NCBI GenBank assembly: GCA_020054495.1 | Contig: JAHWGK010000014.1 | Span: 1 to 55,087 of the forward strand | Length of the DNA stretch: 55,087 nt | Origin: Thermoplasmata archaeon | GTDB lineage: Archaea; Thermoplasmatota; E2; DHVEG-1 | Direction of reading: 5' to 3' | In this document: piece after piece, positions 34,036 to 43,368 of the stretch | How positions within the stretch are numbered: the stretch's first letter is position 1 | Layout of the letters: the number at the start of each line of letters is the position of its first letter | Notes under the pieces: model-generated | Database searches by the model: none | The model's input: only the letters and a program-made list of their open reading frames with translations | What the model was told of the DNA's origin: nothing | Program-made: the position numbers and the translations under genes

Positions 34036-34464
34036 CTAAACTGCAACTGTTGGGCTGGTCCAGATAATATTGCCCTCATAGATAAGATCAGCTATATATG
34101 TTCCAGCATCAGCAAAATCTATAATGAAGTAATCACCAACTTCTACATTTCCAGATACAACTGCATATTGTCCATCAATTATGGAACCTTCTGCAACAGA
34201 ACCATTCGCCCATGATACCTTAACCTGTGTCCAATCTAGTCCTGCGTCTGCATTAGTTACTTTGAATGTCACATTATGGGTAGAGGTATCTATTTTCGTC
34301 TGAATTGCAGATATCGTTTTTCCAGTAGTTTCAGGTGTTATCATTCCACTGACGTAGACGTACACTGTTGCTGCTATCGCAACTGTTATTGCAACCATAA
34401 GAATGACACCAATAACAGCAGACACTGCTTCTTCATCTTCTACAAATTTTCTATTTGCCTTCAT
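34036..34464 (-). CDS. archaeal type IV pilin
   Basis: A 142-residue pilin. The class III signal is short and charged (MKANRKFVEDEEAVS), followed by the conserved pilin helix AVIGVILMVAITVAIAATVY. The remaining 100 residues form a small beta-rich head. The peptidase should cut just before the hydrophobic helix, leaving it as the filament core. It lies upstream of the A24 peptidase and divergent from the pilus assembly operon at 34969. Only two cores of this kind are seen nearby, this and the 39981 protein. Confidence 0.9.
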   Translation of the reverse strand: MKANRKFVEDEEAVSAVIGVILMVAITVAIAATVYVYVSGMITPETTGKTISAIQTKIDTSTHNVTFKVTNADAGLDWTQVKVSWANGSVAEGSIIDGQYAVVSGNVEVGDYFIIDFADAGTYIADLIYEGNIIWTSPTVAV

Positions 34465-34968
34465 ATTCCCATTCTCTCCTAGCTTTAATTAAAGCTTTTA
34501 ACAGTAAATAACACAAATGGTATATATACTTTTTGAATATTAACCATCCAAACCCATTTTTTAAGCGTTTACTTTTCACCAATTGTGTTAATTAATGCCA
34601 TGTTAATATTTAACAATATAACTATTTATATTTTTCTGAAAAAACTATCAAAACGCAATAAGTTCAATTTGTAAAAATGTTCAGCTATAATATACGACAT
34701 AATATTTTTAGTTTTTTACATTACTTCGGAATGTAAGATTTTATTGACTGCTTCTACAAAATTACGATGATCATCGTTAGGATAACGTGTTTATCACTCG
34801 TCTTCAAATTGTACAATTTCTACCTCTTTTATAGCTACCTTCTGAAGTACTGCTTTTAATAGAAACGTTTATTAAATTAATAGTACCTTACGTATCTGAA
34901 AATTGGAATGGGATGCCACAAATTCAATATTGTAGTGCATCTACTAAGTCCAAGGAGATTTGGTAAGA
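34465..34968. other. 500-bp divergent control region between pilin and pilus operon
   Basis: AT-rich gap between two divergent pilus transcripts. It contains a purine-rich ribosome site (AAGGAG at 34952-34957) for the rightward operon and several A/T runs near 34500-34530 and 34860-34880 that could serve as TATA elements. A short leftward open stretch at about 34793-34868 looks weakly coding but is too short to call. No repeat or tRNA is seen. Confidence 0.5.
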
Positions 34969-36189
34969 ATGCCTAATTTAAATAATAAAAAAAATAAGCG
35001 GATTGTATCTGAACTTGATATTTTTTTAGTAATGGAGCTAGGGGTTTTCAGTTCACTTAAAGGAAAAAAAATTAGGTTTAACCCAAAACCTGATTCAAGT
35101 AAAACAGCTGATGTAGGAGATGAGAATCAAGTTGAGTACCATTTAGAAATTGTAAAGGAGATTGACCAATTAATCGAGAAGCCCGGAGAAGAATCACATA
35201 TGAAAGTACCTAAATCTCTATCTAAAAAACAGCAGACATTATCTTTGAACGAAGTAATGGAGATCAGAGAACCTCAAACAAGAAAACCAGAAATACCTAA
35301 TTTTCAAACAGATATAGAATTAAAAAATGTTTTTGGAGAATTGGGCCAAGATAAAAAGTTATTTGAAATAGAAATTCCAACTGAGACTCCTTTTAATGAT
35401 AAAAATAAACAAGAGAATAGCGATGATTTTGTAAAATGGATATTAGATGAACTGGATAAGAAATCTCAAAAATCGTCTATGGGGCTTGGCCAAATTAGAG
35501 TTAGGGAAAAAAACAAAACAACTAATCATAAAGCCAGTGAAACTAAAAAAATCAATAATTTTACAAAAACAAAAATCGAATTAGAAGAAACAAAAAGGGA
35601 AATCGAAGAAAAGAAAAAAGCACTCGAAGAAGCAATAGAAAAAGAAAAGGCAAAAGAATTGGAATTAAAGAAAAAAGGGGAGGAAAAAAAGAGTGAAGAA
35701 AAACTTCAAAAATTGGAATTAAAGAAGAGATTAAAAGAGAAGAAACTTAGAGAAAAAGAGGCGGAAAAAGCTGAGAGACAAAAAGAAAAAGAATTGAAAA
35801 ACCTTGAGCAAGAAAAAATAAAAGAGGAACAAATAAAAAAAATAGAAAAGGAAAAGGCTGAAAAACAAAAAGAGCTAGAGAAAAAAAAGAGAGAAAAAGA
35901 AGAAAAATTGAAATACAAAAAATCTGAAAAGAAAGGAATCAGTTTTTTCAAAAAGGAAAAAGTAAAAGATAAAAAAGAAGAAGAGGAAGACAAACTGTAT
36001 GATACAGATGAGATACAATTAGACGAGATAATGGATGAAAAAATTCTTTTAGATGACGATGTTGAAAAGCTTCTTCCAATAATTGATGAACTTTTAGAGA
36101 ATCTCCCTAATGAGGTTATAGACGAGTTTGCTCAATCTGAGAATTTTACACTTTATGAAAAAGTTATGAGTAAATACAAGAAAAAGTGA
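34969..36189 (+). CDS. long charged coiled-coil protein of the pilus operon
   Basis: A 406-residue Lys/Glu-rich protein. Residues about 200-330 form an almost unbroken charged helix of EKEKAKELELKKKGEE type. Ahead are disordered segments, and the C-terminal 45 residues are an acidic helix pair (LLPIIDELLENLPNEVIDEF). This end looks like a folded interaction module. The ATG at 34969 has AAGGAG upstream. It is four bases before the ATPase gene, so it is presumably an assembly or regulatory partner of the pilus motor. No known family recognised. Confidence 0.75.
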   Translation: MPNLNNKKNKRIVSELDIFLVMELGVFSSLKGKKIRFNPKPDSSKTADVGDENQVEYHLEIVKEIDQLIEKPGEESHMKVPKSLSKKQQTLSLNEVMEIREPQTRKPEIPNFQTDIELKNVFGELGQDKKLFEIEIPTETPFNDKNKQENSDDFVKWILDELDKKSQKSSMGLGQIRVREKNKTTNHKASETKKINNFTKTKIELEETKREIEEKKKALEEAIEKEKAKELELKKKGEEKKSEEKLQKLELKKRLKEKKLREKEAEKAERQKEKELKNLEQEKIKEEQIKKIEKEKAEKQKELEKKKREKEEKLKYKKSEKKGISFFKKEKVKDKKEEEEDKLYDTDEIQLDEIMDEKILLDDDVEKLLPIIDELLENLPNEVIDEFAQSENFTLYEKVMSKYKKK

Positions 36190-36193
36190 TTTT

Positions 36194-38137
36194 ATGGGAT
36201 TATTAGAAAAAGCGCAGTATAAAAAGCAAACATTGAAAAAAACAGAAGACGCCATAGAGTCAAATATATTAAAAGAGAAGAAAGCAGAAATACAATTGAA
36301 ACCACCAGGCCTTTTAGAAAAAGCAAAGGGAAAAAGACAAAAAATAGTCTCAGTAAAAACAGTTGATAAAAAAGAAAGTAAAGTAATTAAAGGTGATGTC
36401 CAGAAAAAATTTTACACAGTAGCAAAGGGTAAAGGAAAAGCTGGAAAGGAAGTTATAGAAAAAAGAACAGGGTTCGGATGGAACGGGCTAGGTACCAGGA
36501 AAATTGTTTTTGATAATGATATTAATGAATATATTTATGAGCTTTCAGAGCCGGTTTTAAATGAAGATGAGCAAGATATAAAGGATGAATTATCTCATTT
36601 GTTTAAAATGCTAGCTGACGTAAATATAACTAATATGAATAAAGAAGAGAAGGAAAAGTATCTTGAAGAAACATTGGAGCAGATAATTATTGATAACAAT
36701 ATCAAATTTGGTTTAGAAAAGAAGAAGGAACCTGAGAAACAAAATAAAGGTCTCGGATTTTTAAAGAGAGAAAAAAAAGATGGGGGAAAAACAATAAAAG
36801 TGGAAAAAAACAAATCATTTAAAGAGAAAATATTTTCAAAAAAAGATAAAACCAAAATAAATAAAACCAAAATAGAACCTAAGCAAGATAAAGGGGAACT
36901 AACTGAAGCGGAAAAAAAATCTAAGAAAAAGATTTTTTATAATATTTTTAGAGAGTTTTTAGGGTATGGTAAAATTGACATTATAATGGAAGATGATGGT
37001 ATTGAAGATATATCTTGTGATGGCCATCATGTTCCCATCTTTCTTTATCATAAAGAATATGATGAAGTTACTACGAATGTAAAGTTTGATGATGAAAATG
37101 AATTGAATTCTTTTGTTGTGCGTCTTGCACAGATTTGTGGTAAGCAAATCTCTATTTATTCTCCTATTGTTGATGGTAAATTACCTGATGGTTCAAGGCT
37201 TCAAACAACTCTTGCAAGAACTGTTACAAAGGGTTCAACTTTTACCATTCGTAAGTTTAAAGAAAACCCACTTACCCCTGTTGATTTGATTGGCTTCCAA
37301 TCACTTTCTCTTGATATGGCTGCTTATTTTTGGATGGCTATTGAAAGAGGTGCGTCAATACTGTTTTGTGGTGGAACAGCAAGTGGAAAAACCACGGCAC
37401 TTAACGCTTTATCACTTTTCATACCAGCTCAACATAAAATTATTACAATTGAAGATACTAGAGAGATTAATCTCCCTCACAAGAATTGGATAGCTGGGAC
37501 TACAAGACAAGGTTTTTCATCATCAGAGGTAGCTAAAACTGGCAAAGATATTGACATGTTTGATCTAATACGTGCTGCACTCCGTCAGAGACCAAAAGTT
37601 GTAATGGTCGGAGAAGTGAGAGGAAAAGAAGCATATAGTTTATTCCAGGCTATGGCAACTGGCCATACATCTTATGCTACTGTTCATGCAAGTGATATAC
37701 ACACTCTTATACAAAGACTTGAGAACCCTCCGATATCACTTCCACGTGCGCTACTTACATCTCTTGATATAATAGTGTTTCAAAACGCAATTGATATCGC
37801 TGGTAAAACAGTAAGACGGATGACGAGCGTAACTGAAATAGTCAAGTTGGATCCAGATACAAATCAACTTATTTTCATGGAACCATTTAAATGGATTTCA
37901 AAAACAGATGATAAATTTGAGAGTAGTGGGGCAAGTAAAATATTGAACGACATTAGACTCCAAAACGATTGGTCAGAAGAAAGAGTATGCCAAGAACTTG
38001 AAAATAGGAAACTAATACTTAGATGGATGTTAAAGAAAAACATTAGAGACTATAAAGATGTTGGAAGAACTGTTTCTGATTATTGTAAGTATCCTGAAAT
38101 AATACTAAAGAAAGCCATGGAGGAAATAAAGAAGTGA
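36194..38137 (+). CDS. pilus assembly ATPase (type II/IV secretion family)
   Basis: A 647-residue secretion ATPase that powers pilus assembly. The catalytic core (about 245-620) has Walker A GGTASGKTT (393-401), a RQRPKVVMVGEVRGKEA Walker B region and the His box GHTSYATVHA. The first 240 residues are a lysine-rich extension that contains two copies of GLLEKA (2-7 and 39-44) and a KKKEPEKQNKG linker. Such an extension is unusual for this family. It overlaps the next gene by four bases (ATGA). Confidence 0.93.
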   Translation: MGLLEKAQYKKQTLKKTEDAIESNILKEKKAEIQLKPPGLLEKAKGKRQKIVSVKTVDKKESKVIKGDVQKKFYTVAKGKGKAGKEVIEKRTGFGWNGLGTRKIVFDNDINEYIYELSEPVLNEDEQDIKDELSHLFKMLADVNITNMNKEEKEKYLEETLEQIIIDNNIKFGLEKKKEPEKQNKGLGFLKREKKDGGKTIKVEKNKSFKEKIFSKKDKTKINKTKIEPKQDKGELTEAEKKSKKKIFYNIFREFLGYGKIDIIMEDDGIEDISCDGHHVPIFLYHKEYDEVTTNVKFDDENELNSFVVRLAQICGKQISIYSPIVDGKLPDGSRLQTTLARTVTKGSTFTIRKFKENPLTPVDLIGFQSLSLDMAAYFWMAIERGASILFCGGTASGKTTALNALSLFIPAQHKIITIEDTREINLPHKNWIAGTTRQGFSSSEVAKTGKDIDMFDLIRAALRQRPKVVMVGEVRGKEAYSLFQAMATGHTSYATVHASDIHTLIQRLENPPISLPRALLTSLDIIVFQNAIDIAGKTVRRMTSVTEIVKLDPDTNQLIFMEPFKWISKTDDKFESSGASKILNDIRLQNDWSEERVCQELENRKLILRWMLKKNIRDYKDVGRTVSDYCKYPEIILKKAMEEIKK

Positions 38138-38997
38138 AATCTACTAAATATACAAGGTTTTGTCGACAGCTATTTACAAAAACATTCGAAAGACTTGACA
38201 TAAGTGAGACAAACAAAAAAAGAATGCTTGAAAAAGCTGACATTGCCATGGTTTATAAGGAGTACTATTCTATGGTTTTAATGAACATTATAATTGGTTT
38301 TATATCCACATTTATATCCACATTAATCTTGTATATAATTGCTCCTCATCCTATTACAGCGCTATTACTTCTTGTTGTTTCTTCTCTAGCAACCATTGGG
38401 ATAGGTCTCTATTATGTCAGCTTACCACGAGCAAAAGCAAAAGCTAGGGGTAAGAAAATTGATAGGCATCTACCTTACGCTGCAAATTTTATTAATACAA
38501 TGTCTGTAGCAGGCATTTCACCAGCAGAAATATTTGAAGCACTTTCAAATGTAGAATTATATGGAGAGATACAAAAAGAAGCACAAAAGATTGCAATAGA
38601 AATTAATATGATGGGTATCGATACAATTACTGCACTGAAAAACGCAATCAATATATCGCCATCAGATAAATTCAAAGAATTTATCCAAGGTATTCTAGCT
38701 GTTATACAATCCGGTAGTGAACTCGGACCATATTTTGACAGATGTGTTGAAAGATATATGACAAATGATCTAGTTGAAAGAAAAAGAGATTTAGAATCAC
38801 TTGCTATAATGGCAGAATCATTTGTTGTAACAGTTATTGCGTTTCCGCTTTTTCTGGTTATAATAATTTCTGTAATGGGGCTTACAAGCGGTGGAATAGA
38901 TTTTGTATTTTTGTATATTATAGCAGGCGTTATACTACCACTAGCGTATGTAGGGTTTTATGTAATGATGAGCTCTGGGATGGGAGAATCAATATGA
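38134..38997 (+). CDS. TadC/FlaJ-like pilus membrane protein, first half
   Basis: A 287-residue type II secretion F-type membrane protein. Two N-terminal helices (MVLMNIIIGFISTFISTLIL, ITALLLLVVSSLATIGIGLYY) precede a cytosolic helical domain (HLPYAANFINTMSVAGISPAE). Two C-terminal helices follow. It forms the membrane platform on which the ATPase acts. In many archaea one long FlaJ has two such units; here they are two genes, overlapping by four bases. Confidence 0.9.
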   Translation: MKSTKYTRFCRQLFTKTFERLDISETNKKRMLEKADIAMVYKEYYSMVLMNIIIGFISTFISTLILYIIAPHPITALLLLVVSSLATIGIGLYYVSLPRAKAKARGKKIDRHLPYAANFINTMSVAGISPAEIFEALSNVELYGEIQKEAQKIAIEINMMGIDTITALKNAINISPSDKFKEFIQGILAVIQSGSELGPYFDRCVERYMTNDLVERKRDLESLAIMAESFVVTVIAFPLFLVIIISVMGLTSGGIDFVFLYIIAGVILPLAYVGFYVMMSSGMGESI

Positions 38998-39899
38998 AAA
39001 ACCCTATTAAACCTAAAAAATATAATATAAAACGTTTTTATGGCAAGGATAAGAATATCCTAATCCTTTTAGGTATTTCACTTGCTTTTTCCATATTTTT
39101 ATTTTTACTTGGTATTTTAAGTTTAATAGGTATAAATATATTTTCTAGTGAACTGATTTCCAGTATGGACTTTATTGTTTTTGGATTATTATCTGCTATT
39201 GGACCTATTGGATTTTATAATCATCTTAAGGCAAAAAAGAAACGAGACATGGCAGAACAACTGCCTGATTTTCTACGAGAAATTAGTAGCTCAACGTCTT
39301 CAGGTATGACTGTTTTTGATGCAATAAAATCTGCTGCAAACGGGGATCATGGAAGACTTACACCAGAGTTACAAAAAATGGCGGCTCAATTATCTTGGGG
39401 AATATCAGTTAAAGAAGCCCTAGAAAATTTTGCAAAAAGAGTTAATACTCATTCTGTGAAACGAATGGTAGTAACAATAAATAAAGCACTTGAAATCGGT
39501 GGAAATACCTCTGTAGTTTTTGAAGCTGCAGCAAAAGAAATTGATCAGACTAAGCTAGTAGAACAACAGAGAAGAACAGAAATGTCATTATACAGCATAG
39601 TAATATTCATTAGTTTCTTTGTATTTTTAGCAGTGATTTTAATCATCGATAACACAATTTTCAGAGAATTCTTTGAACTGCAGAAACAAATGGCAGGTCA
39701 GGAAATTGCTGGTATGCAATTGGCATCACCAGTTGATAAAAATTTACTCACGAATACATTTTTTACATTTGTTCTAGTTCAAAGCATAGGCGGAGGATTA
39801 CTTGGCGGTTTTATGATGGATGGAAAACTTTCATCAGGTGTTAGATTTGGTTTTATCCTTGTCTTAATTTCCTTTTTTGTTTTTAAAATATTATTCTAA
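38994..39899 (+). CDS. TadC/FlaJ-like pilus membrane protein, second half
   Basis: A 301-residue partner of the preceding gene with the same layout: two N-terminal helices, the cytosolic domain QLPDFLREISSSTSSGMTVF, then helices IVIFISFFVFLAVILII and a glycine-rich GGGLLGGFMMDG end. It starts within the stop of the previous gene (ATGA), so equal translation of the two is likely. Together they should form the inner platform of the pilus. Confidence 0.9.
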   Translation: MKNPIKPKKYNIKRFYGKDKNILILLGISLAFSIFLFLLGILSLIGINIFSSELISSMDFIVFGLLSAIGPIGFYNHLKAKKKRDMAEQLPDFLREISSSTSSGMTVFDAIKSAANGDHGRLTPELQKMAAQLSWGISVKEALENFAKRVNTHSVKRMVVTINKALEIGGNTSVVFEAAAKEIDQTKLVEQQRRTEMSLYSIVIFISFFVFLAVILIIDNTIFREFFELQKQMAGQEIAGMQLASPVDKNLLTNTFFTFVLVQSIGGGLLGGFMMDGKLSSGVRFGFILVLISFFVFKILF

Positions 39900-39980
39900 T
39901 GAAAAATTGTCAATATGATAAAATGACGCAAAAACTTCAAATAGTACAAAATACAGAATTTCATCTGTGGATCGGAAGAG

Positions 39981-41348
39981 ATGAAAAAAAACATTGCGTT
40001 TAAAGGTAATTATGCCGTATCAGAAGTAGTAGGCGGTATGATCCTAGTTTTGGTTGCTGTGATCACTTTTTCTGCTATTTATATATATTTATTTCCCCCA
40101 GCTCCAGATTATGATGCGTGTATCAAGATAGAGGGATTTGTAAATGACGATGGTCTCATAATATTAGAGCATGTTGGTGGAAACACTCTAGACTCATATA
40201 GGGTGGTTATCCGTTATCCAAATTGTACATATCTTGGTTCTAAGGTGGTCACAGGCGATCATTGGAAAATAGGGGAGTATAGGTATCCACTTGAAAATAT
40301 TACAGATATAAGATTGGTTAATGAAAGTATCACATTGAAAGTAGCTGTTTATAGTTCTAATGAGGATGGAAGCGAGCAGGAAATTTTTACATGGGATCCT
40401 TGTGGAAAAATCAGTGAAGTATCTAGTAATAGTCCAATATTGATATCAAGCCTAAAAACAAACGTTGTTGATGAGGATCTTATTTGCTATAGTTACCCTG
40501 TAATTCCAGATATAAACGATACAACCTCTTATATCTATAATTGGAAAGTAAATGGCAATTCTATATTAGATCTTAACATGCCATTTGATACTGAGAATAA
40601 TAACACTTGTACGGATTATTCAGGATTTGGTTTAAATGGAACATTAAACGGAGTTAATTGGATATCTGACGGAGTAATCGGAGGGGCGTATTATTTTGAT
40701 GGTTCAAGTGAGTATATTACCATGGATTTACCTAATGTTTTTTATGACATACCCAATAATGATTTTACGGTTTCCATATGGGTAAAAAGTGATGACATTA
40801 CTGCGGATAATGCAGTAGTTTTAATGGCAAGTAATGACAACGATAATTTTTTTAAGATTTTTCTTCAAGGCAAAGAAGTCCACATAGGATTGTGTGTTGA
40901 TGGGATCAAAGATGCAGTAAGAACTGAAAATCTTTCTAGTAACGAATGGTATCATATTGTTGGGGTTTGGGATGCAAGTGAAAATTTAATTTTAGTTTAT
41001 TGGAATGGTGAAGGGGGTTTACAGCGTTTACTGCCCGGTTATAGAAACTTCGCAATGGGATCTGGAGTAGATTTACTTGAAATAGGCCATGGAACTGCCA
41101 GTAGTAAATTTTGGGATGGGTGTATGGACCAGGTTGAAGTATATAATCAAGCACTCTCTCAAGATCAAATTTATCAAATTTATCTTTCTACAAAAGACGG
41201 TCATTATGACAGAAGAGTATTTGTATCTGAAGAAACAAGCGTTGGTGAGACTTGGCAATGTGTTGTCACTCCTAATAATACAACTCAGGATGGCACTCCT
41301 ATTGCCTCTAATATTCTACGAATCGTTAATTATGCGGGGGGTGACTAA
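39981..41348 (+). CDS. pilin-like protein with LamG-type domain
   Basis: A 455-residue protein. The N-terminus is a class III pilin signal with helix (NYAVSEVVGGMILVLVAVIT), then the archaeal pilin N-domain (CIKIEGFVNDDGLIILEHVG). Residues about 195-420 carry a concanavalin/LamG-like fold (FDGSSEYITMDLPNVF, VSIWVKSDD, SSNEWYHIVGVWDASENL). It may be a tip adhesin that uses the pilin helix to enter the filament. It follows the platform genes by 81 bp. Its stop is in the same frame as the next gene, 30 bp before that gene's ATG. Confidence 0.85.
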   Translation: MKKNIAFKGNYAVSEVVGGMILVLVAVITFSAIYIYLFPPAPDYDACIKIEGFVNDDGLIILEHVGGNTLDSYRVVIRYPNCTYLGSKVVTGDHWKIGEYRYPLENITDIRLVNESITLKVAVYSSNEDGSEQEIFTWDPCGKISEVSSNSPILISSLKTNVVDEDLICYSYPVIPDINDTTSYIYNWKVNGNSILDLNMPFDTENNNTCTDYSGFGLNGTLNGVNWISDGVIGGAYYFDGSSEYITMDLPNVFYDIPNNDFTVSIWVKSDDITADNAVVLMASNDNDNFFKIFLQGKEVHIGLCVDGIKDAVRTENLSSNEWYHIVGVWDASENLILVYWNGEGGLQRLLPGYRNFAMGSGVDLLEIGHGTASSKFWDGCMDQVEVYNQALSQDQIYQIYLSTKDGHYDRRVFVSEETSVGETWQCVVTPNNTTQDGTPIASNILRIVNYAGGD

Positions 41349-41378
41349 ACGAAATTACAATTCTTTAAAAGAGTTACA

Positions 41379-43331
41379 ATGATTGCAGGATTAGTAATTG
41401 CTGTATTTTTTGTATTTATGATATTTACATCAGAATATGCTTCTGCAGGTTCATATGACGGAGAGGATCTTGTTTTTGCAATTCTAAAGGATGAATCAAC
41501 TTTTGTTAGTTCAAGCTATTCCGATACAGATCAAGAAGGTCATAGACAAGCTAAAGTACTCTATTCTTTAGGTATCATGAGTCCTACTCATGCTGATACA
41601 TTTGCGTTATTTAGTACAGGGATTGCTGGAAGCAATCCGGTAACTTCAGATGAAGAAAACCCAGGGGATGAAAGAGGTACATGGTTTAGAAATAAATTAG
41701 GAAATCCAAGGGATAGTGCAACATTGGAAATTACTTTACAAGTTCCACTTTATATGCATTACCTTTATTATGACATCCAATTTTTCACTACTGAATGGCC
41801 AGAATATCAAGGTACAAAATATAACGATAAATTAACAATAGACGTTAATTCACCCTCACAAGGTATATCACAATTTGAATTTGATGTGAACAATGGATAT
41901 TTTGTATTGAACGCTAATCATATTCCGGGAACAGGTTTTGATATTTTTGCTCAAAGTGGAAATCCCTCAGATGTTGATCTGGTTGATACAACCCCTCGAA
42001 CGCCTGGTTCTGATGCTAATGCTTCTGATCTGATTCCAATTGGTGGTGTAACTCACCCTGTTACTCCAAATGAGCAAATTACTGTAACAATTCATATTGA
42101 AGATGTTGGGGATAATATGTTCGATAGCGCTGTCTTTATTGATAATTTAAGATTTTCAGGATATGCAAAAACAGAAATAATAGCAAGAAAAACTGTTGAG
42201 GATCTAAATGGAGGAGACGTAGAATGCAACGACACCTTAAGATACAGAATAGTCATTAGTAATACAGGATCAGTAGATCAAAGTGACAATCCTGGAAATG
42301 AATTTGAGGATTATCTTCCGGTAAATGCTACATATGTACCTGGTTCAGCATATTCAGAATATGGAAATATAAGTTATGACCCTGGGGAAAACAAAATCAT
42401 TTGGAATGGCAACGTACCAACAGAAACCAGTCGTGTTTTAGAGTTTAAAGTAACTGTAAATCAAAGTCTTGGGAATGGCGCAATAATATCTAATCAAGGA
42501 ACAGTTTATTGGGATAGTGATAGCGATGGAACAAATGATGCAACTGAATTAACAGATGATATATACGTAGATGACGGTATTGATCAAGACAGTGACGGAG
42601 AAACAGACGATGATGACTCAACTGATGTTACTGTTTTTGCCTTTGACAATCCTTTATATGTAACCGAAGATTTTTCAGATGATATACCTGGTAGAAACGC
42701 ATCTCAAGTATACCTAAGTCGCGAATGGTTTGCAACTGAACTATTTACTACAAATGGAAGTTATTTCGAAGTCGCATCTAGTTATCATTATTCAACAAGT
42801 AAATCCTTTAAAACTAAACTTAGGCAATCAGATGGGGCACAATATTGGAATTACTATCTTTCCAATCTTGAAAATGCGAATATGGGATGGTGGGAAATAT
42901 GGTTTGCATGTGGAGATACAAGCGAAGAGTATAACCTTTCTCTTGATTTGCAGAATGACAATAACCAAGATATAGCTAAAATAAAATTTGATTATGTTAA
43001 TAATGGCACTAAACCTATGGATTGGGTGATGGAGTTATATTATTATGACCCTACTGATGGTTGGAGTCGTTTAAACTCTTATTACACTGATGGATATTTG
43101 CATAATAATTGGTATAAGCTTCGTATTGAAAAAAACGGTACAAGTTATATTGATTATAAGCTTAGTATGACAGATTTTGGTGTAATTGATAGTGTAACAG
43201 GTGGACAACTCAGTGTATCGTTTTCAAATTTTGAAAGGGCAAAATGGAGCAGTAATACAAATTTAGATCCAGCTGTATGTCCGATTTTTTTCTGGGATGA
43301 GCATAGAATAGGGTTAACCTATCAGACTTAA
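41379..43331 (+). CDS. large exported protein of the pilus operon with DUF11-like domain
   Basis: A 650-residue exported protein. From the ATG at 41379 it begins with a hydrophobic signal (MIAGLVIAVFFVFMIFTSEY) lacking the usual basic residues. A beta-rich domain follows (about 25-265, ending DNMFDSAVFIDNLRF), then a DUF11-type repeat (about 275-390, NDTLRYRIVISNTGSVDQSD), an Asp-rich calcium-like linker (DSDGETDDDDSTD) and a C-terminal beta domain. The ten codons before the ATG add a basic stretch (see findings), so the true N-terminus is uncertain. Probably a pilus-associated adhesin. Confidence 0.78.
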   Translation: MIAGLVIAVFFVFMIFTSEYASAGSYDGEDLVFAILKDESTFVSSSYSDTDQEGHRQAKVLYSLGIMSPTHADTFALFSTGIAGSNPVTSDEENPGDERGTWFRNKLGNPRDSATLEITLQVPLYMHYLYYDIQFFTTEWPEYQGTKYNDKLTIDVNSPSQGISQFEFDVNNGYFVLNANHIPGTGFDIFAQSGNPSDVDLVDTTPRTPGSDANASDLIPIGGVTHPVTPNEQITVTIHIEDVGDNMFDSAVFIDNLRFSGYAKTEIIARKTVEDLNGGDVECNDTLRYRIVISNTGSVDQSDNPGNEFEDYLPVNATYVPGSAYSEYGNISYDPGENKIIWNGNVPTETSRVLEFKVTVNQSLGNGAIISNQGTVYWDSDSDGTNDATELTDDIYVDDGIDQDSDGETDDDDSTDVTVFAFDNPLYVTEDFSDDIPGRNASQVYLSREWFATELFTTNGSYFEVASSYHYSTSKSFKTKLRQSDGAQYWNYYLSNLENANMGWWEIWFACGDTSEEYNLSLDLQNDNNQDIAKIKFDYVNNGTKPMDWVMELYYYDPTDGWSRLNSYYTDGYLHNNWYKLRIEKNGTSYIDYKLSMTDFGVIDSVTGGQLSVSFSNFERAKWSSNTNLDPAVCPIFFWDEHRIGLTYQT

Positions 43332-43368
43332 AAACTTATATGAAGAATATTAGAGGTGGTAAAAAAAT

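Noticed and set aside
34793-34868. Leftward 24-codon open stretch in the pilin/pilus control region
   Set aside because: It has a coding-like composition (KVAIKEVEIVQFEDE) but no start codon, no ribosome site and no recognisable family; too short to call.
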